Below are positions 1 through 10,969 of a stretch of 64,000 nt of DNA, one piece after another (position 1 is the first letter of the stretch; each line of letters begins with the position of its first letter). Under the pieces are notes generated by a model. It saw only the letters and a program-made list of their open reading frames with translations. It did no database searches and had not been told where the DNA came from. Source of the stretch: Dendrophyllia cribrosa (lineage: Eukaryota; Cnidaria; Anthozoa; Scleractinia; Dendrophylliidae); NCBI GenBank assembly GCA_024195265.1, contig JAJLRJ010000014.1:15359959-15423958 (forward strand), in the 5' to 3' direction. The position numbers were made by a program, and so were the translations under genes.

Positions 1-434
1 CGAATTGTATATTTATATCTTATTATAGGGTTTGAACCATGTTTTAAAATTATTTGTAAGGAATTTAGAAACGATTTCAAATATATTTTTATTGTATTTT
101 GACAGACATAATTATGAATAAACCATTTACAAATATTGTATTACAAATACGACTTCATGTTGTTTTTAAAATCTTTTGAAATCTATTTACAGTGTATTTT
201 CAGGTAGTTTGAAAGGCTGTTAAACCCGATTTAAATACTATTTATAATATATTTCAAAACATCACCCATTTTCTCATTCACGAAATATAGAGGCGTTTCA
301 AAATATATTACAATAGTATTTTAAACAGGTTTAAAACATCGTTGAAATAAGTCAAAAACTACTTAAAAACTATATTTTAAGCACGACTTTTAAACGTATT
401 TTGAATACAAATACATTCAAAATAGCTTTCCAGA
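1..434. repeat. AT-rich element arm, inverted copy at 48709-49083
   Basis: Very AT-rich sequence made of degenerate words around TTTGAAATA and TTTAAAATA. Positions 1-434 match the reverse complement of 48709-49083 at high identity, so this is a repeat family present twice in opposite orientation. Part of it (about 295-490) is also present in direct orientation at 1408-1610. No coding potential seen. The element probably extends left of the window. Confidence 0.8.
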
Positions 435-699
435 TAGTTTGCAAATAGTTTGAGAATTTATAAGGCGTTTTTTTTAATTTGTAAACTGTTTAAAAAATAA
501 AAGCTTTATTAACAATTTAAAAAATATCTTAATTACATAAATAAAAATAGAAATAATTGATAATAAAAATTCAAAATTCTATAAAATTACAAATTCCATG
601 ATGCAGAGATATTAAAATTATACAATCGAATTATACTAATGACGGCTTAACCAGTGTCCATAAAACGCCCTGAGTATAAAAGCATATAAACCGTGTATT

Positions 700-1414
700 T
701 CAAATATCCGCACTAGCTACATTTATTTTACAGTCTAAGGATTGCTCTATCTTGCTGCGAAACGGCGTTCGCGAACCTCTAACGCATGCATGTACCGATC
801 TTAAGAGTTCAAACGAAATCTGTGTCCTGAGCCAAGTGATTACAATATGATAAGGCTCGGTATCTTTCTGAGCTATCCTGTCTGCGAGATGCTTTAAGAA
901 CCGCTGACATTCCTTTCCCATTCCGCCATTGGTTCCAAACACTAAAGGTGTAAACGAACCCATTTCTACATCTAACACCCGCTGCTGGTACTTGCGCTTC
1001 TTCTCTTCTTCTTGCTCCTTGAACACTTCCGATGTTGGCTTGCTCTGGTAACAACTGGAGTTGACGTGCGTAACTCTGACATCAAAAAATGCCGCAACTC
1101 CTCTTTCCCAAAACCCTCCCGCTATGATGTCCAACCTTGCCTCAGAAAGTGTAACAGCGCTGCTGAAATGAAAACGCTCGTAGTCCAGGGGTTGAAGGCG
1201 TGGTTCGATTTCGACATTATTGCAGATCTTATCGATGAAAGTTCCGTACACCATCATGTCTCTGCGCTACAAACCCCCCCTTTTTACAAGAGAGGGCGTG
1301 ACCAACGGTGAATTTATCCCCACACACGCAATGACTTGGTAGATCGACTAAGGGCAAGTCATAACGCAAGCGTAGCGAGTCTCTGAACTCTTGCTTGTTG
1401 TAAACTGTTTTCAA
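700..1414 (-). pseudogene. Retroelement-type zinc-binding/restriction-like endonuclease fragment, frameshifted
   Basis: Two overlapping minus-strand frames (1414-1229, then 1257-700) read as one domain broken by a frameshift near 1235-1250. The first frame has a C-x-C-x8-H-x3-C pattern (CVCGDKFTVGHALSC) followed by GGF and RHDGVRN. The second has ARLD and, 13 residues later, FFDVRV, then KRKYQQRV and TPLVFGTNGGMG. I recognise this as a C-terminal module of coral retroelement polyproteins. The D...D-x-x spacing suggests a PD-(D/E)XK restriction-like nuclease fold, which is an inference. The reverse transcriptase that would precede it is absent. The fragment sits between two direct copies of the AT-rich repeat, so it was captured by or inserted into that element. 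Not functional as it stands. Confidence 0.6.
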
Positions 1415-1769
1415 AATACGTTACAATATTATTTTAAACAGGTTTAAACATCGTTAAAATAAGTAAAAAACTACTTAAAAACTATATTTTAAGGACGAAT
1501 TTTAAACGTATTTTGAATACAAATACATTCAAAATAGCTTTTCAAAAAGTTTGCAAATAGTTTGAGAATTTATAACGTGTTTTTCAAAAATTTGTAAACT
1601 GTTTTGATGCTAATTTTCCACTATTTTTGAAGGTGTTAAAACCTATTTGAAATAAATTTTAAAACATTTCTGTGGATCTGAATTCATCATATATTTTTCA
1701 AAAGTAAATGAAAAATAGCTTTTCAAAATACATTAAAAACAGTTTTGAAATAGTGTTTGGTTTGGTAAG
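1408..1769. repeat. AT-rich element, right part and terminus
   Basis: 1408-1610 repeats 295-490 in direct orientation. The AT-rich block ends with TTGGTTTGGTAAG at 1757-1769. The same 13-mer ends the composite element at 52343, so it is probably a true element terminus. 1770-1850 holds a short GC-richer spacer. Confidence 0.65.
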
Positions 1770-1852
1770 GGTGGGGGGACTAGCAGCGTATCCTACACTC
1801 AATTGTTCGGGACTCAGTAAAGCAGACTTCAGTAGTTGGCTCTGACTTTTAC

Positions 1853-2420
1853 CTTTTTTTTTTTTTTTACTTTATTAAGACACATTCCACTACACTAAAT
1901 ACAATTTACGTACAATATTTATAGAAAAAAAAGAAATACAAAAAAAGAAAGCGAAAAAAGAAATATTATATTTATATATATACAACAAGTTAATATAGAA
2001 GAAATACAGTTTTATTTAGTTTTAAAATTTGGGCTTTTTCTATCGGTTACTATGAACTGCAATGTGCAAGGGCAGTTTCACTTTTTTCAATTTTCCATTG
2101 CGTTAAAATTTTTTGTTTCAGTTCGCTAAATTCAGGAATTTTTTCGATCATTTTACAATGAATAAAAGTACTTTTGAACTAGTACTGCGAATATTCCGAA
2201 TTGCGGCTTAAGATTGGATTGGTCTCTGGGGGTAGGTTATAATCTTTGAAAAGCAGTTGCTGACTGGACAGGTTAAAGTCAGTATTCATTGTTAAACCAT
2301 AGTGTACTTTGACTATGGAAATTGGTGGCAATAGAGCATTCCAGAAACGCGTGTTCTAAGGAGTCAGGGCGTTTACAGAAGAAACACTGATCGTTTGACG
2401 CGATTTTAAACCTTGATTAG
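1853..2420 (-). pseudogene. LINE 3' end with reverse-transcriptase C-terminus and poly(A)
   Basis: On the minus strand a CCHC knuckle (CFFCKRPDSLEHAFLEC) lies at about 2290-2400, followed by a C-terminal tail ending at a stop at 2052-2050. A 3' untranslated stretch and a poly(A) tail follow, seen as the T run at 1853-1871 on the plus strand. This is the usual layout of an L1/Tx1-like LINE 3' end. There is at least one frameshift and several stops. The reverse transcriptase core is missing, so it is a 5'-truncated insertion that later took part in the adjoining tandem duplication. Confidence 0.6.
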
Positions 2421-3234
2421 ACTTCCACAGTTCTTTATAGTTCAGTTACTTCACAATGTTCTGCTTAGAATATTTCTCACATAGCTTTTATCTTGGCTGA
2501 GAATTAGCTATCAATCAATGTCAAAAACAGATCAAGAGGTAATGTAGGCCAACGTAAGCCTCACTATGATTGGTCAAGACAAATCATTACCACATATTCC
2601 TTCGATATGTTTGTCAGTGTCGAAGCTGACTTTTCTTTCAATTTTTAGTACCATTTCGGAACCGTTCAGCCAAAACAAAACTACAGGTGAAATATAAAAA
2701 TTACAAGGTTGAGTTCTATAGTAAGGTTTAGACATTTACAAGGAACTTGACTGGACAGGTTAAAGTCAGTATTCATTGTTAAACCATAATGTACTTTGAC
2801 TATGGAAATTGGTGGCAATAGAGCATTCCAGAAACGCGTGTTCTAAGGAGTCAGGGCGTTTACAGAAGAAACACTGATCGTTTGACGCGATTTTAAACCT
2901 TGATTAGACTTCCACAGTTCTTTATAGTTCAGTTACTTCACAATGTTCTGCTTAGAATGTTTCTCACATAGCTTTTATCTTGGCTGAGAATTAGCTATCA
3001 ATCAATGTCAAAAACAGATCAAGAGGTAATGTAGGCCAACGTAAGCCTCACTATGATTGGTCAAGACAAATCATTACCACATATTCCTTCGATATGTTTG
3101 TCAGTGTCGAAGCTGACTTTTCTTTCAATTTTTAGTACCATTTCGGAACCGTTCAGCCAAAACAAAACTACAGGTGAAATATAAAAATTACAAGGTTGAG
3201 TTCTATAGTAAGGTTTAGACATTTACAAGGAACT
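2261..3234. repeat. Two-copy tandem duplication, 487-bp unit
   Basis: 2261-2747 and 2748-3234 are almost identical direct copies with only a few differences seen (for example CATAGTG against CATAATG). Each carries the LINE zinc-knuckle fragment. The near identity points to a recent unequal exchange or an assembly duplication. Confidence 0.9.
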
Positions 3235-3237
3235 TGA

Positions 3238-3996
3238 ACGTTAAAATAACATTTGAAATTTGTTACATGATGTAGAAAAACTGAAGGTGACCAGCTTCTT
3301 CTTCGCACCTGATTGGCTAAGTTTAGTCCAGCCTTTTCCATATCATTAAAGTAATACGTGTCACTAGTAAACCTGTATTGCACTGAGTGACCTTTGAGCG
3401 ATCTTATTGACAATAGTTCCTTTATTATTAAAATCATATTTTACCTTATTTGTGTGAAGGTGGCATAATAATCCAAAAGAAATTAAATAGCTTCAACGTA
3501 ATGTCCGGAAAAGTTACCTTTATCAATATAGTTTAACTGAAAAATAGGATAATTGAATGAGGATAAGTTACTCTAACTAAAAATACTATTTCCAGGAAGA
3601 GCGCTTAGAAAAACTTGACCTGAGTTTTATTTCATTATTTTGACTTGACACCTATCGGCATAAGTCCTATCGATTAATCAAGGTGTGTAAATATTTCGAT
3701 GATCGCAAGGTTGCTAAGTGAAATGCAGGATTGAAATGGAATTTCTACGAAATATCAACTGGTATTATCTCGGAAAGAAACATAGTTTCCTTCACTAGAA
3801 ATGGATAAAATACAAGAATAGGCAGCAACTATTTGCCTTTTTCAAAATACCGAGTGTTAATTATGACAAAACATCTTCTCTATACTGAAATCATACTTGG
3901 AGAAAACATCATTTGATCACTACGAAAAATACTCACAAGAGTACAAGTAAAAGGGAGTCAACAATCGTTTTAAATGTCCCATGATTATATAAGTTT
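3238..3996. other. No gene recognised
   Basis: AT-rich sequence with no recognisable protein, RNA or terminal repeat. Confidence 0.5.
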
Positions 3997-4072
3997 TACA
4001 GTAATAGCCCACGTATAAGAACCTGAATTTTTCAATTTAGCCTAAATAGGTTCTTATATTAATGGTACTTAA

Positions 4073-4522
4073 AGTGCATATGAAGTAAAAAAAATATTTC
4101 TATGTTTTGATAGTGCTTTACTTTCTTTATCTAAATTTGTGGGTTTCATCGAAAAGATCCTTCCCATTGTGAAATTATTCGGCTTGAAAGTTTTGCATTT
4201 TCCGCCAGAAAGTGTCTCTGTCGAGCGCGCGGCCAAAGCTATTGTATTACAATGCTGTGACGTAGAAAATACTTCAACTCACGAGTATCATGGCGGCATT
4301 CTTTTGAAGAAACGAATCTCAAGTATTTTCTACGTCATCAACACAATGGATTTCGAAACCTCGTTCCCAGTCTCCGGGACACTGATTTCTGCAAATTGTG
4401 CTACTTTGGACGGCAAAAAAGAGGCCTTAAATTTTTCTCTGACAAATTTCTTTTATCATTTCGAAATAAAGGCATAATAGCCTCCAAAAAAAGACAAAAT
4501 AAAAAATTACTTCATATGCACT
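4073..4522 (+). mobile_element. TTAA-flanked non-autonomous element, copy 1
   Basis: Terminal inverted repeats AGTGCATATGAAGT... flanked by TTAA at 4069-4072 and 4523-4526, the target typical of piggyBac-type elements. A related copy in the opposite orientation lies at 8007-8570 inside the glycosyltransferase intron. An open frame inside is not recognisable as a protein. Confidence 0.7.
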
Positions 4523-4715
4523 TTAAAACAAATTTAGGCTAACAAGGTTCTTAAAATAGGTTCTTCTATTTTCATATAAATTTCATTTAAATATACTATA
4601 GGATATTATAAATATCATCTCATAATACAATATAAATCATTTATTTGTACCATACCGCAATGCCTATAGGCAGTTCAGTGCAGGTACAGTATACAGTGTA
4701 CAGTATACAGTATAT

Positions 4716-4846
4716 TTGTAGCATTTTATTTTGTAGCATTTTATTGAATTTTTTTTATTATGCTCGAATACATTAGCAGATGTTTGCTACTCAAAATTTT
4801 CGAGTTGAAATAAAGTATATGTATGTATGTATGTATGTATGTATAC
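4716..4846 (+). mobile_element. Short retroposon with AATAAAG(TATG)n tail
   Basis: About 130 bp ending AATAAAGTATATG then (TATG)n at 4817-4846. It is bracketed by direct copies of CAGTGTACAGTATAC (about 4696-4710 and 4846-4860), which look like a target duplication although the surroundings are repetitive. The same tail, in reverse, occurs at 28210-28320. Confidence 0.5.
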
Positions 4847-5100
4847 AGTGTACAGTATACAGCTAGTATACAGTATGTCCTTAACAAAACATAACAAACA
4901 AACTCATGTTGATACTACCTATACACTTTTACAGCAACCCCACTGATAAGAACCTAACTTAAAATTTTAGCCTTAATAGGTTCTTATGTGAAGGGGGCTT
5001 AAAATGAAAATTTTAGCCTAACAGGTTCTTTAAACCCAGGAATTTAGTTTTATCGACTGAGTCGATAAGGTAAATTGACCACCGTAAAAAGATTCAAATA

Positions 5101-5134
5101 GCTGACGTTTCGAGCGCTAGCCCTTCGTCGGAGC
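5101..5134 (-). other. Degenerate type I hammerhead-like motif
   Basis: On the minus strand: GCT, CCGACGA (core CUGANGA with U4 changed to C), one extra A, a 4-bp stem GGGC/GCTC with loop TAGC, GAAA, then CGTC and AGC closing stem I. Stem III would be a single pair, as described for ribozymes in Penelope-like retroelements and retrozymes. The core substitution suggests it is inactive. Confidence 0.45.
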
Positions 5135-5179
5135 GAATCCAGGTTAAACCCAGGTTCTTATACGTGGGCTATTACTGTA

Positions 5180-6111
5180 TTGCATATTATTTTCAACACT
5201 TAGAACAAATTTCCCTTAACCCTTTAAACATAGAATTGATAGATATGTGTGACGTTTCATTGCTTGCATTTTTATTGTTTAACAATGTTACAACACCAAC
5301 CTGTGCATTGTATGGGCTTTCTGCCGCGATCAAGGAAACTATCCGTAAAAATAACGGGGTGTCCGTATTAAGCGGGGTTTTACTGTATACCTCTGAAAAG
5401 TTTAATAAACTTAACCCATCTAATCCTTATCAAAACGTTAAACACGGAGCAAGCCAAAAATACCTACCTAACTACTAAAAATAGGCTATGAGGCTATGAT
5501 GTTCGGCCTGTTTAGGACAAATCCCAAAGGGATTTGTTTTCTCTAAATGACTTTTCTTTTTCTCAGTAAATATGTTTTGTTTTCCTAAATAGAACAGTGG
5601 AACCGCTAGTTTGGGAAACCTTTATTAAGGACATGCACACCTCTTCTGGTACCGAGGTTTTCTCTTATTAGAGGTTCCATTGCATTGTTTTCGCGATCAC
5701 AACGTTCGTAAATCCGGAATATTCTGAAAATGCCGCCAAAATCAGTTTTACGAGAGTCCTTATTCTTAGTATTCTCACATGAAGGGAAACAAGTGTTTTT
5801 TTTTTAGTTTTTTTACTAACAGGAATTTTAGCTACAATTTTTGACAAAACGTTGGAACACTATGTGCTGGATGGTGTGCAAATGGTGGTTCCCTCCCTCA
5901 CCACCTTTGAATGTTGTTGGAAAAATTAAATAAATACGCGCGTTTATTGTGTCATCCAACATTGGAATAGGGGACAGGGAAAGGGTGTTCCACCGACTTT
6001 TGACAAAGGATAGCCGCGAAATTTGAATTTTCAAGCAACGAATCATAAAGTTTACAGTTGGTGCAGCGGAATAGTCTGGGACCAAGTCCATTTTAAAGTG
6101 GTATTTAGTAT
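5180..6111. other. Downstream flank of the glycosyltransferase gene
   Basis: No gene recognised. The part next to 6111 should contain the 3' untranslated region of the glycosyltransferase. A clear polyadenylation site could not be assigned. Confidence 0.4.
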
Positions 6112-6867
6112 TCAACTTTTTTCACGACCGACAAACATTTTCCTTTCAACCTCCCACGAGGGGTTGTCCTTGCAGGGTTTAGGGTCAAAACGATATCGCG
6201 CAGAAAACTTACGGTGATCAAATGCCATGGTATTGCAGTAAGTTGAAAAACTGGGTATAGCTATAGGATGAACAGCTTTCGCGCTGTCGCTCGAGTCTTT
6301 CCAAAAATCCCGCATCTTCTTCGCATAGGTTCCGTGCAAACCCAAATACAAACTGCAAACATTTCTCGCATTTTCAAACTGCGGAGCATACGAAGCTGGA
6401 GGATCATGGTGAATTCTTATGTCATGAAAGTACTGTTTTGTTGAAATGTTCTTAAGCCACAAGGCGATCGTTTGATCTCCATAAGGATGGCACAACATTG
6501 TGCTTTCATTTTGTGACAAGAATTTATGGATCATATCCTGAGAGATTAACAAAAATGCTTCATCAATCCATGTGATGCCTACCTCGCAATGGAAATGTCC
6601 CCAAACCAAGTTTTCCTTCGGTCGCAATGGAAGCTCCGAAAGAAGTCTCTTTAAACACAAAAAGTAATCATCGTCAATTCTAAGGAGAAACTGAAAGTCA
6701 AAGTTAGCCATGGCCCATTTGATTTGGACGAGGAAACGAATTCCGAACTCTAGTCCTCCTTGCAGCGGCAGTAGTTCTATATCTTTGTAAAGGTTTTTTT
6801 CGTGGATTGTAAGATTGCGCTGAACGTGATCCAGAATGAAGCCATCGGTAGTGAACACGCACTGGAC
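6112..6867 (-). CDS. GT31 beta-1,3-galactosyltransferase-like, exon 2
   Basis: Second and last coding exon. It starts after a good acceptor (pyrimidine tract then CAG at 6868-6870) and stops at 6112-6114, giving residues 112-362 when joined to exon 1. It carries the metal-binding acidic motif in LLRIDDDYF (Asp 176-178), preceded by GGLEFGIRFL, and followed by WGHFHC, LCHPYGDQTIALW and IHHDPPAS, all typical of the coral branch of family GT31. The family transfers galactose or GlcNAc from a UDP-sugar in beta-1,3 linkage in the Golgi lumen. The exact donor and acceptor cannot be told from sequence. No stop or frameshift is seen. An Asn-Leu-Thr site near residue 129 may be glycosylated. Confidence 0.85.
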   Translation of the reverse strand, partial: VQCVFTTDGFILDHVQRNLTIHEKNLYKDIELLPLQGGLEFGIRFLVQIKWAMANFDFQFLLRIDDDYFLCLKRLLSELPLRPKENLVWGHFHCEVGITWIDEAFLLISQDMIHKFLSQNESTMLCHPYGDQTIALWLKNISTKQYFHDIRIHHDPPASYAPQFENARNVCSLYLGLHGTYAKKMRDFWKDSSDSAKAVHPIAIPSFSTYCNTMAFDHRKFSARYRFDPKPCKDNPSWEVERKMFVGREKS

Positions 6868-6903
6868 CTGCTTGAAAGAAATTACCTGCGATTACGTATA
6901 TAC

Positions 6904-7016
6904 TAGTTAATACAACGCTTTCTCGTGCTATACCATAAAATATCCCACGAGTGACTTGAGAAATCAAGTCACTCGTGGGGTTTCATGGTATAGCACGAGA
7001 AAGCAATGCATAACTA
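6904..7016. repeat. Near-perfect hairpin repeat
   Basis: Arms of about 54 bp (6904-6959 and 6963-7016) meet with almost no loop around the centre CTTGAGAAATCAAG. The arms contain TTTCTCGTGCTATACCAT. Looks like a small foldback element lying about 35 bp inside the intron acceptor. Confidence 0.75.
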
Positions 7017-7288
7017 AAGTTACAGTTAAAGGGGAAGTGTTTTAGAAATTTTGACCTTTTTGGTCAAAGCCATGCTACAATACTTTCACTTATTTATAAA
7101 ACAATACTAAAACACCAAGAGAAAAAAAATCAACCGATTCTTAAAAGGGGAACAAATCATAGTCTGTTTTAGCCCATTTTGGAGAAGAAAATGTGAGAAC
7201 TTTAAAATTAACATTTAGGTTAAATTTTTCCAAGTTGCAACTAGTCTATAACTAGAGACACTCACGGACAGTTTTGGTACATTTATAT

Positions 7289-7692
7289 ACCTGCCAAGTC
7301 TCACGCCTTAGGCGTGAATCTCACGCCTGCGAGTCCAAAACTCCGATCTCACGCCTACTCACGCCTACGGAGCAATTTCTCACGCCTGACTTACAGATTT
7401 GAGCTATTAGCCTTAACTGATCGCATGATCCAATTAAAAATATAGTTACGTTCATAAAAATGTAGCACTTTTTTGTAGGTTTTTATCGTTCTGAACATTA
7501 CAATTACAGCTGGATGTTATTAAACGGAGGTCTGAGGTCCATGGAAACTTCCGAATCGGCTTCGGAATATCTTCGGACATCTTCGGAATAGATCGGGTTG
7601 TCTTCGGATTTGGTCGGGTCGCCTTCGGAAATCCTCGCATTCCCACCAAAAAATTCTCACGCCTATCACTCGGAAAAAGTTGGCAGGTATAC
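7289..7692. mobile_element. Inverted-repeat element with internal TCACGCC and CTTCGGA tandem words
   Basis: Ends TATACCTGCCAA(G/C)T and AGTTGGCAGGTATA face each other. The left half has repeated CTCACGCCT (7301-7387), and the right half repeats CTTCGGA (about 7550-7630). No protein recognised. Confidence 0.6.
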
Positions 7693-8006
7693 ATTTAGTG
7701 GTAATTTATCACACCACTGGACCGTTATTTTTCGGTTCCTGTTCATACAAAAACATTTCATTGTTAATAAAATGACATCAAATCTACGTGATACTTCCCC
7801 TATAATGTCACGACGCTTCTTTAGTCCCTTTTTATGTCTCTATTGCGACCTACCAAGGTAAATTACCTTGCAAAACTACGGTCACGCATACAAGACGGAT
7901 CATTTTATCTGTTGTCTTAAGTTTTACAAATGATTGGTCGATAAGAGAAGGTAAAAGTCGAACGACAGGCAGGTGCTCGAATAGCCTCATTCTCAGGCAA
8001 CTTTAA

Positions 8007-8570
8007 AGTGCATATGAAGAAATTTTTTATTTTGTCTTTTTTTGGAGACTATTATGTCTTTATTTCGAAATGATAAAAGAAATTTGTCAGAAAAAAATTT
8101 AAGACCTCTTTTTTGCCGTCCAAAGTAGCACAATTTGAAGAAATCAGTGTCCTGGAGACTGGGAACGAGTTGTCGATATCCATTGTGTTGATGACGTAGA
8201 AAATACTTGAGATTCGTTCTTTTGTATGCACACATTGTGTTTCGTTCCATTTTTCAAAAGAATGTCAGGCTGTGATGAAATTATGTCTTCTACAGAGTCT
8301 CTGTCAGACAGACAGAAAGTCGCCGAGGTCGAAGACTTCTCCTTTGCCGCCATGATACTCGTGAGTTGAAGTATTTTCTACATCACAGCCTTGTAATACA
8401 ATAGCTTTGGCCGCGCGCTAGATAGAGACACTTTCTGGCGGAAAATTCAAAACTTTCAAGCCAAATAATTTCACAATGGGAAGGATCTTTTCGATGAAAC
8501 CCACAAATTTAGATAAAGAAAGTAAAGCACTATCAAACCATGGAAACTCATTTTTTACTTCATATGCACT
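8007..8570 (-). mobile_element. TTAA-flanked non-autonomous element, copy 2
   Basis: Inverted copy of the element at 4073-4522, with AGTGCATATGAAG ends and TTAA at 8003-8006 and 8571-8574. It has extra sequence in the middle (about 8230-8345). Confidence 0.75.
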
Positions 8571-8819
8571 TTAAGGTCTGGGGCAAAAAGACGAAAAAAA
8601 TAGGCGGGGAGGGGAGGGGGCGGAAAGCCGAGGCGAGCGAGAAACTCTTCTTCACTTTCTCTCCTACCGCCCCCCACCCAAGTCAGTAGCATTTTGTTCT
8701 CTTTACCAGTCTCTCGTCTAGCCCTTTCCTCTGCCCAAAGAGTTGCCTGGGGAGACGGAAGGTGACTATTGCGCATGCCCGAAAGAAAGACGTGAAGATT
8801 TCGCTGATTTGCAGCAAAT

Positions 8820-10165
8820 CCTGAACTTAAAATAGTCTTTCGAGGATTTGAGACGAGAATTGCCACAGGGAGCAGAGGAGCCAAATTTGACCTAATACGC
8901 GTTCGATCTTTGAGCTTTATGCGCGCGCTGTGTCTTGCGTTATTCGATCTGTTGTTTTCGAGCTTTTGCCCCAGGGGGACCCCAAGCGTAATCGGCGCTT
9001 TCCGGAAAGCGTAAGCTTTCCGAGCGACGCACGAAGTGCCGAGAAGAAAAAGAAACAAGGGTAGAAACATAGTACCACGTGATTCATTGGATGTGGACCG
9101 CAACATACTGGTGACGGAAGTAAAAACTCCGAAAGTGACATGCCGTCAATAAAACGGAAGTTACGCCAACCGTTACTAATTCAAAATTTTAAAACAACAC
9201 GGCAGCTGATCGGAGCGGAGGGAGATTTAAAATGAAACGCGTTGCGAATGAGGAAAATCTTATAATGTGGTCTAGTGAAGCTCATTGCACGCGAAGAAAC
9301 TCAGAACGTATAAAGTGCTAGTCACAGATAGTATATATATATTTTTTGTGTCAACGCAAAGAAGTGGCCCTGAATTCATCTATAGCTTAGCCTAAACAAT
9401 CGTCTGGGTGTTAACAGAAGTTTCAATCAGCTTGAGATTAAAGCTTTGACGGACCACAAGAACATGGACCACAAGAGGCGTGAAAACTTCTCACCTTGCA
9501 TCAGACATGCCTCGATTCCACAAGGATTCGAATTCCACCACGTCCTTACATTTTATTGAGCTTGCCTGTTTACTTCGCAGACCTTTACAATATTCACAAT
9601 ATTCACCTAGCAGACAAAAACAATCACCGAATGGCACTGATCATAGATATTCCGGAAAAGATGGCATGTTTTCGTGGAAAAGACGCTAACATCAGATGAA
9701 TAAACTCATGCCAAAGGCTTCCGGTCATGCGCACACCTCTCGTATGACGTATTTCCGTCACCAGTATGTTGCGGTCCACATCCTACGAAAGTCAACTTTG
9801 AACGCTACAAAGTGCGATCACGGAAAGGAGTGTTTAATGGATCTCTTCATCGAAATTGTTAAAAAGCTGTCCAGAGACTGTCTATATAAAGCTATATGCC
9901 GAAAATCAGAACTTTTCATTGAATCAAAAGCGAGTAATCGGGGATCAAAAATTAGGCTCAAATCTGTTTCCTCCCTTGTCTCTCTTCTTGCTGCGTATAA
10001 ACGATTTTGTGGTGCCCACAGTCAGCAGTCTGCGGATACCCAACGGGAAGCTCCGATTACGCTTGGGGTCCCGCTGGGGCGAAAAACAGACAGGTAAACA
10101 ACAGAACGAAGATCGAACGCGTAAACGTCAAATTTGGCTCCTCTGCTCCCTGTGGAATTGCCAAA
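8820..10165. repeat. Foldback pair with arms about 300-400 bp
   Basis: Minus-oriented arm 8830-9127 and plus-oriented arm about 9745-10160 share GTGGTACTATG-distal and GATTACGCTTGGGGTCC segments and the run GCTCCTCTGCTCCCTGTGG. The centre (9128-9740) is not recognisable. Open frames here overlap on both strands and look incidental. Confidence 0.6.
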
Positions 10166-10330
10166 CAAGAAAAGGTCCGGACACACGGTGCAACTTTCCT
10201 TGCAACTGTTGCGCGCAACAAGATGTTTTTGGGGTTGCGGTCACACGATGCAACTTGTTGCGCGCAACGTCGCAAAAGAAAAACTCGATTTTACTTCTGC
10301 AACTGCTGCGCTCGTTGATTGGTTGATTCA
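10165..10330. repeat. TTGCGCGCAAC-rich repeat
   Basis: Repeated words GCAACTGTTGCGCGCAAC and TGCAACTTGTTGCGCGCAAC (10198-10270) form overlapping inverted repeats. Possibly a small element. No ends assigned. Confidence 0.4.
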
Positions 10331-10567
10331 TGGTCACATGACAACTAACAAACTGTTTCCCGCCAATTGTCCTAAGCGGGCAACACTTGCGAAAGAGGGC
10401 AACAATTTTAACGTCAAACGGTAACAGTGCACTGTTTCTGCCAGCGCACGTGATCAGACCGTGACAAAAGGTGGCATGATTATGATGCGATTGATGTTTA
10501 CCTCGAGTGCTCGGCGCGTTTTTCAAACTGTGTTGTGTTGTGTTCTTTGTGTTGCTATATAACGAAC

Positions 10568-10706
10568 CACTTAATGACTGATCCCTTGGGAAACAGTGAA
10601 GTTTGTTTCCCTCGAATCTCGATGTTTCCCTTGTCTTCGTCTCAGGAAACTTTGAGATTTTCGGGAAACAAAATTCACTGTTTCCCTCAGGACCAGTCAT
10701 TAAGTG
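10568..10706. mobile_element. 139-bp inverted-repeat element
   Basis: Arms start CACTTAATGACTG and end CAGTCATTAAGTG, with GGGAAACA blocks inside. No coding content. Confidence 0.65.
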
Positions 10707-10969
10707 TTTAATACACAACAGATAGATCTTAACAAACTTCTTTGGATTGTGCATAACCAACCTTGTTCCCGGGTCCTCTCCGCTTTCAAAATGCGTGACG
10801 TAAAACTTCCTGGACAAGGCTTCCATAATACTCCAAGAATCGTGGAGTTTTTCGTCACATGACACACGATGAAATGGCGTTTCCAGCGATATGTAGTCGT
10901 GTTTGTTTTCTTGTAATCTGAATCAGTTGCTCAAACGAAGCGAAGCCAGTTTATCATGTTTCGCGAAAC

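Larger units (their letters stand above)
3999..5177. mobile_element. TA-flanked inverted-repeat element (Tc1/mariner-type ends), nested
   Basis: Ends CAGTAATAGCCCACG... and its reverse complement are flanked by TA on both sides (3997-3998, 5178-5179). The terminal repeat extends through AAGAACCTG, about 27 bp. Several internal copies of an AGGTTCTTA/TAAGAACCT stem-loop word occur (about 4019-4056, 4537-4570, 4946-4986, 5010-5033, 5148-5160). No transposase remains. It hosts two nested insertions and a hammerhead-like motif. A related end starts at 63788. Confidence 0.65.

Noticed and set aside
4139..4477. 112-codon open frame as a gene
   Set aside because: It starts with GTG, lies within a TTAA-flanked element and spans an internal hairpin. 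The related copy does not preserve the frame.
8555..9106. 183-codon minus-strand open frame as a secreted protein
   Set aside because: It covers one arm of a foldback repeat and overlaps open frames in other readings. The partner arm does not keep the frame.
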